The notes under the pieces are model-generated. The model saw nothing but the letters and a program-made list of their open reading frames with translations. It was not told the origin of the DNA and ran no database searches. From contig NZ_LMRF01000002.1 of NCBI RefSeq assembly GCF_001424755.1, forward strand, positions 438,727 through 494,248: DNA of 55,522 nucleotides, written 5' to 3'. Below, piece by piece: positions 34,774 through 44,358 of the stretch (the first letter of the stretch is position 1; each line of letters starts with the position of its first letter). Made by a program: the position numbers and the translations under genes. The DNA is from Marmoricola sp. Leaf446 (GTDB lineage Bacteria > Actinomycetota > Actinomycetes > Propionibacteriales > Nocardioidaceae).

Positions 34774-36348
34774 GTGAGCACCACGACGGGCACGACGGGC
34801 ACGACGGGCGCGACCACCGCGGTCGGCGCCCCGCCGCAGCCGCCGGTCTCGCGCGCCTGGCTGGCCGCGGCCGGCGCCATCGCGGGCGCCTGTGCGATCG
34901 GGCTCTCCGAGGCCACGGCCTGGGCGCTGCGGGCCGACACCTCGCCGGTCGCCGCCGTGGCCGCGGTGGTGCGTGACGCGACGCCCGGCGCGGTGGCCGA
35001 GGCCCTGATCGGCCTGGTCGGCTCGGCCGACAAGCCGCTGCTGCTCGGCGGGACCGTGGTGCTGTTCCTGGGCGTGTGCGCCTACGCCGCGAGCTGGGTA
35101 CGCCGTGCCCCGTTGGTGCCCGACCTCGTCTTCCTCGCCCTGGCCGCGATCGGCCTGGCCGCGGTGATGAGCCAGCCCACCCCGGGCACCGCCGCCGCGC
35201 TGGCCCTCGTGGTCGGCGTGATGACGTGGGTGGTGACGCTGCGGCTGCTCACCGGTCCGGTGCTCGACGACCGTCCCGGCAGCGAGCGCGAGGGACGGCG
35301 GCGCTTCCTCAAGCGCGCCGGCCTGGTGCTCGGGGTCACCGCCGCGCTGACGGTGGCCGGCCGCGTCGCGGGCGGGGCCCGGCGCAGCGTCGAGCAGTCG
35401 CGCCGGCTGCTGCGGCTGCCGGTCACGCCCGGCGAGGTGCCGTCGTCGGCCGACCTGCGGGTCGACGGCGTCGCGCCATGGCGTACGCCGGACGAGGAGT
35501 TCTACCTGATCCACACCGCGCTCGCCTCGCCGGCGATCCGGCCCGAGGACTGGGCGCTGCGCATCCACGGCATGGTCGACCGCGAGGTGCGGCTGACCTA
35601 CCAGGACCTCATCGACCGACGGCTGACCGAGGCGTGGGTGACGCTGTGCTGCGTCTCCAACCCGGTCGGCGGCGACCTGGTCGGCAACGCCTTCTGGTCG
35701 GGGGTGCCGATCCGCGAGGTCCTGGCCGCGGCGGGCGTGCGCGACGGCGCCGACGCGGTGCTGCAGACCTCCCAGGACGGCTGGACCTGCAGCACCCCGC
35801 TGGAGGCGCTGACCGACGACCGCAACGCCCTGCTGGCGGTGGCGATGAACGGCCGGCCGCTGCCGGTCGACCACGGCTTCCCGGTGCGGATGGTCGTGCC
35901 CGGGCTCTACGGGTATGTCTCGGCCACCAAGTGGCTGGTCGACCTCGAGGTCACCCGGTTCGACGACGTCACGGCGTTCTGGACCGAGCGCGGCTGGGGC
36001 GAGCGCGGCCCGGTCAAGACGATGTCGCGGGTGGACGTGCCCGAGGACGGTGCCGACGTCCCGGCCGGCGAGGTGGTGCTCGGCGGCGTCGCCTGGGCGC
36101 AGCACACCGGCATCGAACGGGTGCAGGTGCAGCTCGACGGCGGCCCCTGGCGCGAGGCCGACCTCGGCGGCTCGGCCAACGCCGACACCTGGGTGCAGTG
36201 GCGGCTGCGGGTCGAGGTGGACCCGGGCGAGCACCAGGTCGTCGTGCGCGCCACGGACCGCTCGGGCTACACCCAGACCGCCGCCCGCGCCGACGTCGTG
36301 CCCGACGGCGCGACCGGGTGGGACGGCCACTCCTTCACCGCGCGGTAG
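34774..36348 (+). CDS. Membrane-anchored sulfite-oxidase-type molybdopterin enzyme
   Basis: A 524-residue protein. Four N-terminal hydrophobic helices (about 27-160) are followed by RRRFLKRAG, a Tat-like motif before another hydrophobic stretch, then an oxidoreductase molybdopterin domain (about 215-420) with the cofactor cysteine in WVTLCCVSNPVGG, and a C-terminal Mo-co dimerisation (Ig-like) domain. Likely oxidises a small oxyanion or other substrate outside the membrane. GTG at 34774 is supported by GACCAT 6 nt upstream; ten more codons are possible upstream. Substrate unknown. Confidence 0.88.
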   Translation: MSTTTGTTGTTGATTAVGAPPQPPVSRAWLAAAGAIAGACAIGLSEATAWALRADTSPVAAVAAVVRDATPGAVAEALIGLVGSADKPLLLGGTVVLFLGVCAYAASWVRRAPLVPDLVFLALAAIGLAAVMSQPTPGTAAALALVVGVMTWVVTLRLLTGPVLDDRPGSEREGRRRFLKRAGLVLGVTAALTVAGRVAGGARRSVEQSRRLLRLPVTPGEVPSSADLRVDGVAPWRTPDEEFYLIHTALASPAIRPEDWALRIHGMVDREVRLTYQDLIDRRLTEAWVTLCCVSNPVGGDLVGNAFWSGVPIREVLAAAGVRDGADAVLQTSQDGWTCSTPLEALTDDRNALLAVAMNGRPLPVDHGFPVRMVVPGLYGYVSATKWLVDLEVTRFDDVTAFWTERGWGERGPVKTMSRVDVPEDGADVPAGEVVLGGVAWAQHTGIERVQVQLDGGPWREADLGGSANADTWVQWRLRVEVDPGEHQVVVRATDRSGYTQTAARADVVPDGATGWDGHSFTAR

Positions 36349-36351
36349 GGC

Positions 36352-37674
36352 CTACCAGGCGGGGAGCGGGTGGGCGGCGTCGTGGACGACGTAGACGGTG
36401 CCGCGGGAGCCGCCCTGCCAGACCCGCTCGAACTGCGCCCGGTCGTAGACCCGGCGGACACCTGCGTTGCTGGCCGCGGCCGGGTCGTGGACGACCACGT
36501 CACCGCGGGCCGTGAAGCCGGTGATGACGACGAGGTGGCCGTTGGTGGAGCTGATCGGGGCGCCGGTGAGCTGGCCGCGGGAGAACGAGACCGACGCGGC
36601 GAGCGGGACCCCGGAGGCGATGAAGCGCTCGGCGTCGCGCAGCGAGGAGAGCCGGGTGACGAAGGCGCTGCCGGTGCGCTGGGCGGCGTACGCCGTGTTG
36701 AAGGCCCAGTTGCCGGCCCCGCGGTAGCCGTGGTCGTAGACGGCGCGGGCGACGTGGTCGACGACGCGGTCGCGGTAGGAGGGCGAGACCCAGGCGTAGG
36801 TCTGCGCGGGCGGCAGCGCGCCGTAGTAGCCGAGGATCATCGACAGCGAGGTGGGGGAGCACCAGGCCTGTCCGCCGCCGCCGTACTGGGGGTACTCCCC
36901 GCGGTGGATCATCTGGGAGTAGCGCGGCACCGCCAGCGAGCGGGCCCCGAGCAGCGGTCGGCTGGTGGGCTGCAGGGCGCCCCGGCTGCTCGCGACGGCC
37001 TGCACCGACCGGACGGCCGGAACCGCCCGGGACCCGACGAGGCGCAGCACGACGACGCGCAGCTGGTAGCGCTGCAGGCTCACGCCCGAGGCCGCGCGAA
37101 CGGTGTCGGTCGCCACCCGGGCCACGGCGTCGGACTGGGTGCCGGAGCTGGTGCGCAGGAAGGCCGCGTCGCGGGTGGAGTAGGCGCCGAGCAGCTTCCA
37201 CCCGCTGGTGCGCCCGGTCGTGGAGAGCACCCGGGCCGAGACCTGCACGTGGGTGTCCGGGGGCGTGGTGGCGTCCCAGGAGGGGACCAGCTCGTCGAAG
37301 GAGTGGGCCGGGCGCGACCAGGCTGAGGTCCAGCGGCCCAGCTCCCAGCGCTTCCCGGCGTACGTCGTGCGCCCGACCGGCGAGGCGAGGCTGACCGCGC
37401 CCCCGGCGACGCGCACGCCCTCGCCGACGCCGGTCCGGAAGCCGGCGTCGGTGGTGACCTGGCGGAAGGTGTGCTGCGCCGCGGGGGCCGCCGCCAGCCG
37501 GGCCTGCGCCGCCGGCGGGGACGCGGCGGTGCCGCCCTCGGTCAGCGCGACGCCGACCAGGGCCAGTGCCAGCAAGCCCACGCCGAGGGCGCGCGCCCGC
37601 AGCGGGAGGCGACCCGGGGGTCGGCGCAGCAGCGTCGGAGCGGGGCGCGAGCGGGGGCGGGTCCGAGACGACAT
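36352..37674 (-). CDS. Secreted C39-like cysteine peptidase
   Basis: A 440-residue protein with a basic N-terminus and one hydrophobic helix (ALGVGLLALALVGVAL) acting as signal or anchor. About 80-250 is a beta-rich region; the C-terminus (about 265-435) is a peptidase C39-like domain (PF13529) with catalytic Cys in GGGGQAWCSPTSLSMIL, His in TNGHLVVITGF and Asp in VVHDPAA. ATG at 37674 follows TAGGCT (minus, 37682-37687) by 7 nt. Convergent with the molybdoenzyme gene, ends 3 nt apart. Confidence 0.88.
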   Translation of the reverse strand: MSSRTRPRSRPAPTLLRRPPGRLPLRARALGVGLLALALVGVALTEGGTAASPPAAQARLAAAPAAQHTFRQVTTDAGFRTGVGEGVRVAGGAVSLASPVGRTTYAGKRWELGRWTSAWSRPAHSFDELVPSWDATTPPDTHVQVSARVLSTTGRTSGWKLLGAYSTRDAAFLRTSSGTQSDAVARVATDTVRAASGVSLQRYQLRVVVLRLVGSRAVPAVRSVQAVASSRGALQPTSRPLLGARSLAVPRYSQMIHRGEYPQYGGGGQAWCSPTSLSMILGYYGALPPAQTYAWVSPSYRDRVVDHVARAVYDHGYRGAGNWAFNTAYAAQRTGSAFVTRLSSLRDAERFIASGVPLAASVSFSRGQLTGAPISSTNGHLVVITGFTARGDVVVHDPAAASNAGVRRVYDRAQFERVWQGGSRGTVYVVHDAAHPLPAW

Positions 37675-37681
37675 GCGCGGC

Positions 37682-37687
37682 AGCCTA
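37682..37687 (-). promoter_or_regulatory. -10 element TAGGCT of the C39-like peptidase gene
   Basis: Minus strand, 7 nt before the ATG; leaderless spacing. Confidence 0.5.
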
Positions 37688-37788
37688 GTTCCCAGGCGCC
37701 ACTTGGGTGTCGTTTCGTCACATTCGTGTCGCGGGGTGGTAATGGCGCGGGGCTCCGGGCCGTGTCGGGGCGGGGGCGCCGCGGCCAC

Positions 37789-37794
37789 TAGGAT
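37789..37794 (+). promoter_or_regulatory. -10 element TAGGAT of cysS, probable leaderless promoter
   Basis: 6 nt before the cysS GTG at 37801. Confidence 0.5.
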
Positions 37795-37800
37795 CAGCGG

Positions 37801-39189
37801 GTGGCACTCCGGCTCTACGACACCGCCTCCCGGGCGGTCCGCGACTTCGTCCCCCTCGTCGAGGGGCGCGTCGGCGTCTACGTGTGCGGCCTCACCGTGC
37901 AGTCCGAGCCCCACGTCGGCCACGTCCGCTCGGCGGTCAACTTCGACGTGCTGCGCCGCTGGCTCACCCGGCAGGGGTACGCCGTGAGCTTCATCCGCAA
38001 CGTCACCGACATCGACGACAAGATCCTCACCAAGGCCGCCGAGCAGGACCGGCCGTGGTTCAACCTCGCCTACGACATGAAGCGCGAGCTCGACCGGGCC
38101 TACGACGCGCTGCACGTGCTGCCCCCGACCTACGAGCCGGCCGCGACGGGTCACGTCCCGGAGATGCTCGAGCTGATCGCGCTGCTGGTCGACCGCGGCC
38201 ACGCCTACGCCGCCGAGGACGGGTCGGGCGACGTCTACTTCGACGTGCGGTCGTGGCCGTCGTACGGCGAGCTCACCCGCCAGTCGGTCGAGGACATGGA
38301 GGCCGCCGGCGACGCCGACCCCCGTGGCAAGCGCGACCCCCGCGACTTCGCGCTCTGGAAGGGCCGCAAGGACTCCGAGCCGCTGACCGCCTCGTGGCCC
38401 AGCCCCTGGGGTCGCGGCCGCCCGGGCTGGCACGTCGAGTGCTCGGCGATGGCCGGGAAGTACCTCGGCGAGGCCTTCGACATCCACGGCGGCGGCGTCG
38501 ACCTGCGCTTCCCCCACCACGAGAACGAGCAGGCCCAGTCCCGGGCGGCCGGCCACGGGTTCGCGTCGTACTGGATGCACAACGCCTGGATCACGACCAG
38601 CGGCGAGAAGATGAGCAAGTCGCTCGGCAACTCGCTGCTCGTGCCGGCGGTGCTGGAGCGGGTCCGCGGCATCGAGCTGCGCTACTACATGGTCGCGGCG
38701 CACTACCGCTCCACCGTCGAGTTCAGCTTCGAGGCGCTGGAGGAGGCCGCCTCGGCGTTCCGCCGGGTCGAGGGCTTCCTCGACCGCGTCGACGCCGAGC
38801 CCGGGGAGCTGCCGGCGGCCTTCGTCGAGGCGATGGACGACGACCTCGGCACCCCCGCGGCGGTCGCCGTGCTGCACGACGCGGTCCGCGAGGGCAACCG
38901 GCTGCACGACGCGGGGGACGCCGACGGCGCCCGCGAGGCCGCCGGGCGGGTGCTGGCCATGCTCGACGTGCTCGGCCTCTCGCCGCGCGACCCCCACTGG
39001 GCCACCGGCTCCGGCGACGAGGGCCTGCGCGACGTCGTCGACGCCCTCGTGCGCGGGCTGCTCGACCAGCGGGCGCACGCCCGGGCCGACAAGGACTTCG
39101 CGGCGGCGGACGCCATCCGCGACCAGATCAAGGCGGCGGGCGTCGAGATCGAGGACACGGCACAGGGCCCGCGTTGGAGCGTGGGCTGA
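37801..39189 (+). CDS. cysS: Cysteinyl-tRNA synthetase
   Basis: Charges tRNA-Cys. 462 residues. Class I signature as PHVGH (HIGH variant), zinc Cys in [16 protein letters not shown], and KMSKS in [14 protein letters not shown] at 37801 begins directly at the conserved LRLYDT start. Its stop overlaps the rlmB start by one base (TGATG). Confidence 0.97.
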   Translation: MALRLYDTASRAVRDFVPLVEGRVGVYVCGLTVQSEPHVGHVRSAVNFDVLRRWLTRQGYAVSFIRNVTDIDDKILTKAAEQDRPWFNLAYDMKRELDRAYDALHVLPPTYEPAATGHVPEMLELIALLVDRGHAYAAEDGSGDVYFDVRSWPSYGELTRQSVEDMEAAGDADPRGKRDPRDFALWKGRKDSEPLTASWPSPWGRGRPGWHVECSAMAGKYLGEAFDIHGGGVDLRFPHHENEQAQSRAAGHGFASYWMHNAWITTSGEKMSKSLGNSLLVPAVLERVRGIELRYYMVAAHYRSTVEFSFEALEEAASAFRRVEGFLDRVDAEPGELPAAFVEAMDDDLGTPAAVAVLHDAVREGNRLHDAGDADGAREAAGRVLAMLDVLGLSPRDPHWATGSGDEGLRDVVDALVRGLLDQRAHARADKDFAAADAIRDQIKAAGVEIEDTAQGPRWSVG

Positions 39190-40145
39190 TGGCTGGCAAC
39201 TCGTCGCGTCGAGGCGCGATCAAGAAGACCGGCAAGGGCAACCCGACCGCCGGGTCGGGCGGCCGGGTCCGCCGGGGTCTCGAGGGCAAGGGCCCGACCC
39301 CGAAGGCCGAGGACCGGCCCTACCACAAGGCCCACAAGCAGGCCAAGCGTGCGGAGAAGTCACTCGCCGGGCGCCCGCGCAAGTCCAAGCCCGGCTCGGA
39401 CCAGGAGTGGATCGCCGGTCGCAACTCGGTCGTCGAGGCGCTGCGGGCCGGCCTGCCGGTCACCGCGATCTACGTCGCCGAGGGCGCCGAGCGCGACGGT
39501 CGGCTCCGCGAGGTGTTCGGCGAGGCGGCCGAGAAGGGCCTCTCGCTGCTCGAGGTGCCCCGGGTCGAGCTCGACCGGATGACCCACGGCGCGGTCCACC
39601 AGGGCCTCGCCGCCCGCGTGCCCCCCTACGAGTACGCCGACCCGATGGACCTGCTCGACCTGGCCGCCGCCAACCGCGAGCCCGCGCTCGTGGTGGCACT
39701 CGACTCGGTGACCGACCCCCGCAACCTCGGCGCCGTGGTGCGCTCGGCGGCGGGCTTCGGCGCCCACGGCGTGGTCGTGCCCGAGCGGCGCGCCGCCGGC
39801 ATGACCGCCAGCGCCTGGAAGACCTCGGCCGGGGCCGCGGCCCGTGTGCCGGTCGCCCAGGTCGTCAACCTGACCCGGCAGCTCAAGGCCTACCAGGACG
39901 CCGGCTGCACGGTCGTCGGCCTGGCCGCCGACGGCGACGTCGCGCTGCCCGACCTCGAGGTCGACGGCCCGCTGGTGATCGTGGTCGGCTCCGAGGGCAA
40001 GGGCCTCTCGCGGCTGGTCGCGGAGACCTGCGACCAGCTCGTGTCGATCCCGATGGCCAGCTCGCTGGAGTCGCTCAACGCGGGCGTCGCGGCCAGCGTC
40101 GCGCTGTACGCCGTGGCGCAGCGCCGGGCGGCCCCCGGCGCCTAG
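39189..40145 (+). CDS. rlmB: 23S rRNA (guanosine-2'-O)-methyltransferase RlmB-like (TrmH/SpoU family)
   Basis: A 318-residue SPOUT methyltransferase. The first 75 residues are a Lys/Arg-rich extension; then the SpoU substrate-binding domain (EWIAGRNSVVEALRAG) and the trefoil-knot domain with DPRNLGAVVRSAAGFG, VVGSEGKGLS and MASSLESLNAGVAASVALY. Homologue position to Rv3579c after cysS. Exact rRNA or tRNA target is inferred from the family. Confidence 0.93.
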   Translation: MAGNSSRRGAIKKTGKGNPTAGSGGRVRRGLEGKGPTPKAEDRPYHKAHKQAKRAEKSLAGRPRKSKPGSDQEWIAGRNSVVEALRAGLPVTAIYVAEGAERDGRLREVFGEAAEKGLSLLEVPRVELDRMTHGAVHQGLAARVPPYEYADPMDLLDLAAANREPALVVALDSVTDPRNLGAVVRSAAGFGAHGVVVPERRAAGMTASAWKTSAGAAARVPVAQVVNLTRQLKAYQDAGCTVVGLAADGDVALPDLEVDGPLVIVVGSEGKGLSRLVAETCDQLVSIPMASSLESLNAGVAASVALYAVAQRRAAPGA

Positions 40146-40147
40146 CG

Positions 40148-41674
40148 GTGGCGCGCAGGCTGGTCGGGGCGCTGCTCGCGCTCCTGGCCTGGGCGGCGGT
40201 GGCGGTCCCGGTCGCGGCGTGGTCGTTCACCCACGGCTCGACCGAGACCGTGGTGGCCAGCCACGACGCGCAGGTCCGTCCCACCCTCGACGGGCGGGTG
40301 CACCTCGACCTCGGCCCCTACCTGCCCGACCTGCGGTTCCCGGCGGCCGGCACCGTCGGCGTCGACGTCGAGGTCGGCAAGACCACGGCCTCGACCACGA
40401 CCGAGCTGGCGCAGCGGTACGCCGCGATCGCCGCCCGGCCGGAGGCCGAGCAGCGCCGGGTCACCGAGGTGCTGACCGCCCTCGCCCGGCGGGCCGCCGT
40501 GACCGGTGCGCTGGCCGGGCTGGTGCTGCCGCTGCTGTGGTGGCTGGTCGGGTCCACCCGTCGGGGCGAGCTGGTGCGGCGGGTCCGCGGGGCCGCTCGG
40601 AGGCGGCGGGGGCTGCTGGTCATCGGGGTGGCGCTGGCCGTGCTCGTGGGCGGGGTGCTGGCCGTCGTACGGCCGGGGGAGCGGGAGCCCGACCGGGTCC
40701 AGGACCCGACCTGGCTGCCGCTGCAGGCGGCGTACCCCGACGTCCCGGTGCCGCCGGAGCTCTCCGAGTGGCAGGTGCAGGGCGGGCTGTTCACGAGCGG
40801 CACCCGCCGGCTCCTGGCCAGCGCGCTCGACACCTACGACAAGAGCACGGTCTTCTACGACGACCTCGTCGACCGCGTGCCGGAGGTGGCCGACCAGCTG
40901 CGCACCCCGGCCGAGGACGAGACCGTCGCGGTGCTGGTCAGCGACCGCCACGACAACATCGGCATGGACCAGGTGGTGCGGGCGGTCGGCGACGCCGCCG
41001 GCGCCACCGTCGTGCTCGACGCCGGCGACGACACCTCGACCGGCCAGACCTGGGAGGCGTTCAGCCTCGACTCGCTCGACGCCGCCTTCGAGGGGTACGA
41101 CGCCCGGGTCGCCATCGCCGGCAACCACGACAACGGCAGCTTCGTGGGCCGCTACCTCGCCGACCTCGGCTGGACGCGGCTGGAGGGCGAGCCGGTCGAG
41201 GAGTTCGGTGGCGTCCGGATCACCGGTGTGGACGACCCGCGCTCGAGCGGGCTCGGCAGCTGGCGCGACGAGACCGGCCTCAGCTTCCGCGAGGTCGAGC
41301 AGACCATCGCCGACGACGTCTGCGCGCTGGACGCCGAGGACCAGCGGATCGCCACGCTGCTCGTCCACGACGCCAACCTGGGCCGCACCGCGCTGGCCCG
41401 TGGGTGCACCGACCTGGTGCTCGCCGGGCACCTGCACGTGCAGGTCGGTCCCGACCGGGTGACCGGCGAGAACGGTCGGGTCGGCTACAGCTACACCAAC
41501 GGCACGACCGGCGGGGCGGCGTACGCCCTGGCCATCGGGAGCAAGCTGCGGCGCGACGCGCAGCTCACGCTCGTCACCTACCGCGACGGCCGTCCCGTCG
41601 GCCTCCAGCCGGTGGGGGTGCGCACCGACGGGCGGATGCAGGCCGAGGAGTACGTCGAGCTCGACCTCGGCTGA
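40148..41674 (+). CDS. Membrane metallophosphoesterase
   Basis: A 508-residue protein with N-terminal helix (about 5-22) and helices near 120-135 and 160-178, then an extracytoplasmic or cytoplasmic calcineurin-like phosphoesterase domain: SDRHDNIG, DAGDDT, GNHDN, LLVHD and GHLHVQ correspond to the metal ligands. Typical of actinobacterial proteins of unknown substrate. GTG at 40148 lies 2 nt after the rlmB stop, so it is in the cysS operon. Confidence 0.88.
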   Translation: MARRLVGALLALLAWAAVAVPVAAWSFTHGSTETVVASHDAQVRPTLDGRVHLDLGPYLPDLRFPAAGTVGVDVEVGKTTASTTTELAQRYAAIAARPEAEQRRVTEVLTALARRAAVTGALAGLVLPLLWWLVGSTRRGELVRRVRGAARRRRGLLVIGVALAVLVGGVLAVVRPGEREPDRVQDPTWLPLQAAYPDVPVPPELSEWQVQGGLFTSGTRRLLASALDTYDKSTVFYDDLVDRVPEVADQLRTPAEDETVAVLVSDRHDNIGMDQVVRAVGDAAGATVVLDAGDDTSTGQTWEAFSLDSLDAAFEGYDARVAIAGNHDNGSFVGRYLADLGWTRLEGEPVEEFGGVRITGVDDPRSSGLGSWRDETGLSFREVEQTIADDVCALDAEDQRIATLLVHDANLGRTALARGCTDLVLAGHLHVQVGPDRVTGENGRVGYSYTNGTTGGAAYALAIGSKLRRDAQLTLVTYRDGRPVGLQPVGVRTDGRMQAEEYVELDLG

Positions 41675-41696
41675 GGTCTGCTTGGGGGACCGTGCC

Positions 41697-41702
41697 TACC
41701 GT
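41697..41702 (+). promoter_or_regulatory. -10 element TACCGT, probable leaderless promoter
   Basis: 6 nt before the GTG at 41709 of the sortase gene. Confidence 0.45.
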
Positions 41703-41708
41703 GGAGAG

Positions 41709-42443
41709 GTGGGCAGGACTCGCGCGCTCCTCGGGACCGGCATCGGCTCGGTCCTGCTGGCGGCCTGCACGACCGACCCGCCGCCCGGCGCCGTCGAGGC
41801 CCCGGAGCCCGGCGAGCCCACCCGGACCGTCACCACCGACGACACCGGCGAGGTCACCGGCTCCGCGCCGCCGCCCTGGGTGACCCGGTCCGGCCCGTCG
41901 GCGCCGCCGACCCCCGCGGCGCCCGCCGCCGAGCCGCGGACGTCCTACGTCTCGATCCCGGCGCTGGGGCTGCGCGAGGTGCCGGTGCAGCGCTACCGCG
42001 GCCGCCCCGACGACGCCCCGGGCACCGCGATCCAGGACACGGGGGTGATGGCCTCGCCGCGCGGCCCCGGTGGCGGGGTGGGTCCGGGCGAGGTCGGCAA
42101 CTTCCTCGTCACCGGCCACCGCACCTCCCACGGCGCCCCGCTCGCGCAGCTTCCCGCGCTGGCCGACGGGGCGCGCGTCGAGGTGCGCTCGGGGGACCGG
42201 GTGCTGGTCTACCGCGTCACGGCCACCCGCGAGACGTCGTTCCGCTCGCCCGCCTCGTTGCGGGCCCAGGCGGCGCCGGTGCCCGGCCGTCCCGGCGTAC
42301 GCCCCACGGAGGCGATGCTGACGCTGTCGACCTGCGCGACGCCGGAGGACCACGCCGCGGGCAACTACTGGTCCGACGAGTTCGGCAACCCCGAGCACCG
42401 GATCGACAAGATCGCGGTGCTGGTGCGCGAGCGTCCGGCCTGA
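41709..42443 (+). CDS. Class E-like sortase with lipoprotein signal
   Basis: A 244-residue transpeptidase-family protein. N-terminal signal ends in the lipobox LAAC (residues about 16-19), then a Pro-rich linker of 60 residues. The sortase domain starts at YVSIPALGLREVPV; catalytic His is in VTGHRTSHGAPL, Cys in LTLSTCAT and Arg in EHRIDKIAVL. A lipid anchor instead of a transmembrane helix is unusual for sortases. GTG at 41709 is set by TACCGT 6 nt upstream; a TTG at 41682 would be longer. No LPxTG-type substrate is seen in the window. Confidence 0.85.
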   Translation: MGRTRALLGTGIGSVLLAACTTDPPPGAVEAPEPGEPTRTVTTDDTGEVTGSAPPPWVTRSGPSAPPTPAAPAAEPRTSYVSIPALGLREVPVQRYRGRPDDAPGTAIQDTGVMASPRGPGGGVGPGEVGNFLVTGHRTSHGAPLAQLPALADGARVEVRSGDRVLVYRVTATRETSFRSPASLRAQAAPVPGRPGVRPTEAMLTLSTCATPEDHAAGNYWSDEFGNPEHRIDKIAVLVRERPA

Positions 42444-42456
42444 GCCCGCGGCCCCC

Positions 42457-42462
42457 TACGAT
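42457..42462 (+). promoter_or_regulatory. -10 element TACGAT of tRNA-Thr
   Basis: Stands 31 nt before the first tRNA base. Confidence 0.45.
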
Positions 42463-42493
42463 GGCGTCCGCGGCGCCGTACCCCGGTCCGCGC

Positions 42494-42566
42494 GCCGGTG
42501 TAGCTCAGTAGGTAGAGCGCCTCACTTGTAATGAGGATGTCGCGGGTTCGACTCCTGTCACCGGCT
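42494..42566 (+). tRNA. tRNA-Thr (anticodon TGT)
   Basis: 73-nt cloverleaf: acceptor GCCGGTG with CACCGGC (perfect), D-arm GCTC/GAGC, anticodon stem CCTCA/TGAGG around CTTGTAA (anticodon TGT, reads ACA), variable ATGTC and a T-arm with loop TTCGACT, its stem containing two G-T pairs. No CCA is encoded. Confidence 0.95.
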
Positions 42567-42585
42567 CGGGTGGTGGTCGTGTCTG

Positions 42586-42683
42586 GGTCCGGTTTCCCAG
42601 GTGATGAAGGGAAACCGCCTCTCTGCACACCGCGCGTCGTGTGTGAAGAGGCGGACTGGGTTCATCACCTGGGAAACCGGACC
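42586..42683. repeat. 98-bp composite inverted repeat between tRNA-Thr and selO
   Basis: Outer arms 42586-42608 and 42661-42683 are inverse complements over 23 bp without mismatch (inner ends GTGATGAA / TTCATCAC). Inside, CCGCCTCT (42615-42622) pairs with AGAGGCGG (42647-42654), and CACAC with GTGTG. It probably ends both the tRNA and selO transcripts but is far larger than other terminators here. Confidence 0.8.
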
Positions 42684-42704
42684 GCGGCGACTCAGGTGGG
42701 CGGC

Positions 42705-44165
42705 TCAGGTGCCGCAGAAGGTCTGGTAGTCGACGTCGTCGGGTCCGGGCTCGGCGTAGCGCTCCCGGCCGGGGACGACGTCGTACGGCGCGGTGACCGC
42801 GGCCAGCAGGTCGGCCAGCGGGTCGAGGTCGCCGGCGGTGGCGGCCGCCAGCGCCTCCTCGACGAGGTGGTTGCGCGGGACCACGACCGGGTTGGTGCGG
42901 TCCATGACGTCGGCGTCGGGGCCCAGCGCCCGCCAACGCGCCAGCCACGCGTCGAGGGCGGGCAGGTCGAGCACCAGCCCGCGCAGTGGCTCGGCGTCGC
43001 CGCGGGCAGCGGCCGAGAGCAGCCGCCAGCCCGAGGTGTGGTCGACCCGGCCGGCGTGGAACAGCACGAGCAGCTCGTCGCCGAGACCGGTGACGAGGTC
43101 GTCGGGCAGGCCGTCGGGCAGGCCGAGCTTGCGGCGCAGGCCGCCGGCGCGCGCGGCGGCGTACGCCGGGGTGAACCGCTCCAGCGACGCCACGGCCAGT
43201 GCGACGCCCTGCTCCTGGTCGTCGTGCAGGAGCGGGAGCAGCGCCTCGGCGAAGCGGGCGAGGTTCCACTGCGCGAGCACCGGCTGGTTGCCGTAGGCGT
43301 AGCGACCGCCGTGGTCGATCGAGCTGTAGACGGTGGCCGGGTCGTAGGCGTCGAGGAACGCGCACGGCCCGTAGTCGATCGTCTCGCCCGAGATGGTGAC
43401 GTTGTCGGTGTTCATCACGCCGTGCACGAAGCCGACGACCATCCACTGCGCGACCAGCGAGGCCTGCGCCCCGACGACCGCGTCGAACAGCGCCAGGTAG
43501 GGCTGCGGGGCGTCGGCCGCGGCGGGGTGGTGCCGCGCGATCGCGTGGTCGGCCAGCCGGCGCAGCAGGTCGAGGTCGTCGGTGGCGCGGGCGAACTGGA
43601 AGCTGCCGACCCGCAGGTGGCTGCTGGCGACCCGGGTCAGCACGGCGCCGGGCAGCACGGTCTCCCTCTGCACGGCACGCCCGGTCGCGACGACGGCCAG
43701 CGCGCGGGTGGTGGGGATGCCGAGGGCGTGCATCGCCTCGCTGACGACGTACTCCCGCAGCATCGGGCCCACGGCCGCGAGCCCGTCGCCGCCGCGGGAG
43801 AACGGGGTGCGGCCCGAGCCCTTGAGGTGCAGGTCGCGGGTGCGGCCCTCGCGGTCGGTCAGCTCGCCGAGCAGCAGCGCGCGCCCGTCGCCGAGCCGCG
43901 GGCTGTAGCCGCCGAACTGGTGGCCGGCGTAGGCCTGCGCCACCGGGTGGGCGTCGGCGGGCAGGTCGGTGCCGAGCAGCAGGCCGAGCCCCTCGGGCGT
44001 GCGCAGCGCGTCGGGGTCGAGGCCGAGGTCGGCGGCCAGCGGCTCGTTGAGCACCAGCAGCCGGGGGTCGGGCGCCGTGAGCGCCTTCCAGGTCAGCGCC
44101 AGCTCGGGCAGCTCGCGGGCGAACCGGTCGTCGAGCCGGACCGTGGCGGCGGGCGCGACACTCAT
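42705..44165 (-). CDS. selO: Protein adenylyltransferase SelO (YdiU family)
   Basis: A 486-residue pseudokinase-fold enzyme that transfers AMP to protein Ser/Thr/Tyr. Motifs: [65 protein letters not shown]. The C-terminus ends YQTFCGT with Cys in place of the selenocysteine of some homologues. TACGCT (minus, 44172-44177) lies 6 nt before the ATG. Confidence 0.95.
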   Translation of the reverse strand: MSVAPAATVRLDDRFARELPELALTWKALTAPDPRLLVLNEPLAADLGLDPDALRTPEGLGLLLGTDLPADAHPVAQAYAGHQFGGYSPRLGDGRALLLGELTDREGRTRDLHLKGSGRTPFSRGGDGLAAVGPMLREYVVSEAMHALGIPTTRALAVVATGRAVQRETVLPGAVLTRVASSHLRVGSFQFARATDDLDLLRRLADHAIARHHPAAADAPQPYLALFDAVVGAQASLVAQWMVVGFVHGVMNTDNVTISGETIDYGPCAFLDAYDPATVYSSIDHGGRYAYGNQPVLAQWNLARFAEALLPLLHDDQEQGVALAVASLERFTPAYAAARAGGLRRKLGLPDGLPDDLVTGLGDELLVLFHAGRVDHTSGWRLLSAAARGDAEPLRGLVLDLPALDAWLARWRALGPDADVMDRTNPVVVPRNHLVEEALAAATAGDLDPLADLLAAVTAPYDVVPGRERYAEPGPDDVDYQTFCGT

Positions 44166-44171
44166 GCCCCG

Positions 44172-44177
44172 AGCGTA
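44172..44177 (-). promoter_or_regulatory. -10 element TACGCT of selO
   Basis: Minus strand, 6 nt before the selO ATG. Confidence 0.45.
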
Positions 44178-44233
44178 CGTCGGGGGCTCGACCGGCTCCC
44201 GCGATCCCTCAGACAGCGTTCAGGTGGGTCCGT

Positions 44234-44239
44234 CACACT
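44234..44239 (+). promoter_or_regulatory. Possible -10 CACACT before the CNNM genes
   Basis: Would give a leader of about 110 nt to the ATG at 44358. No other feature is seen in 44178-44292. Confidence 0.3.
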
Positions 44240-44292
44240 GGTCGACCACCCGGGGACCACGCCCGGAACCACGAGGAGAACCGCCGCACCCG

Positions 44293-44358
44293 ATGGAGAC
44301 CGACAGTCCCCACCCCCGTGCCCCTGAAGGACCCGCCCACCGCGAGGTGGTGCGCTGA
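44293..44358 (+). CDS. Possible 21-codon leader peptide
   Basis: METDSPHPRAPEGPAHREVVR, ending TGATG so that its stop shares a base with the next start. A GGAG lies 14 nt before its ATG, rather far. Could couple translation of the CNNM gene; may equally be chance. Confidence 0.2.
   Translation: METDSPHPRAPEGPAHREVVR

Noticed and set aside
42494-42566. tRNA-Thr as an integration site
   Set aside because: No duplicated tRNA 3' end, integrase or foreign genes follow; flanking genes are housekeeping.
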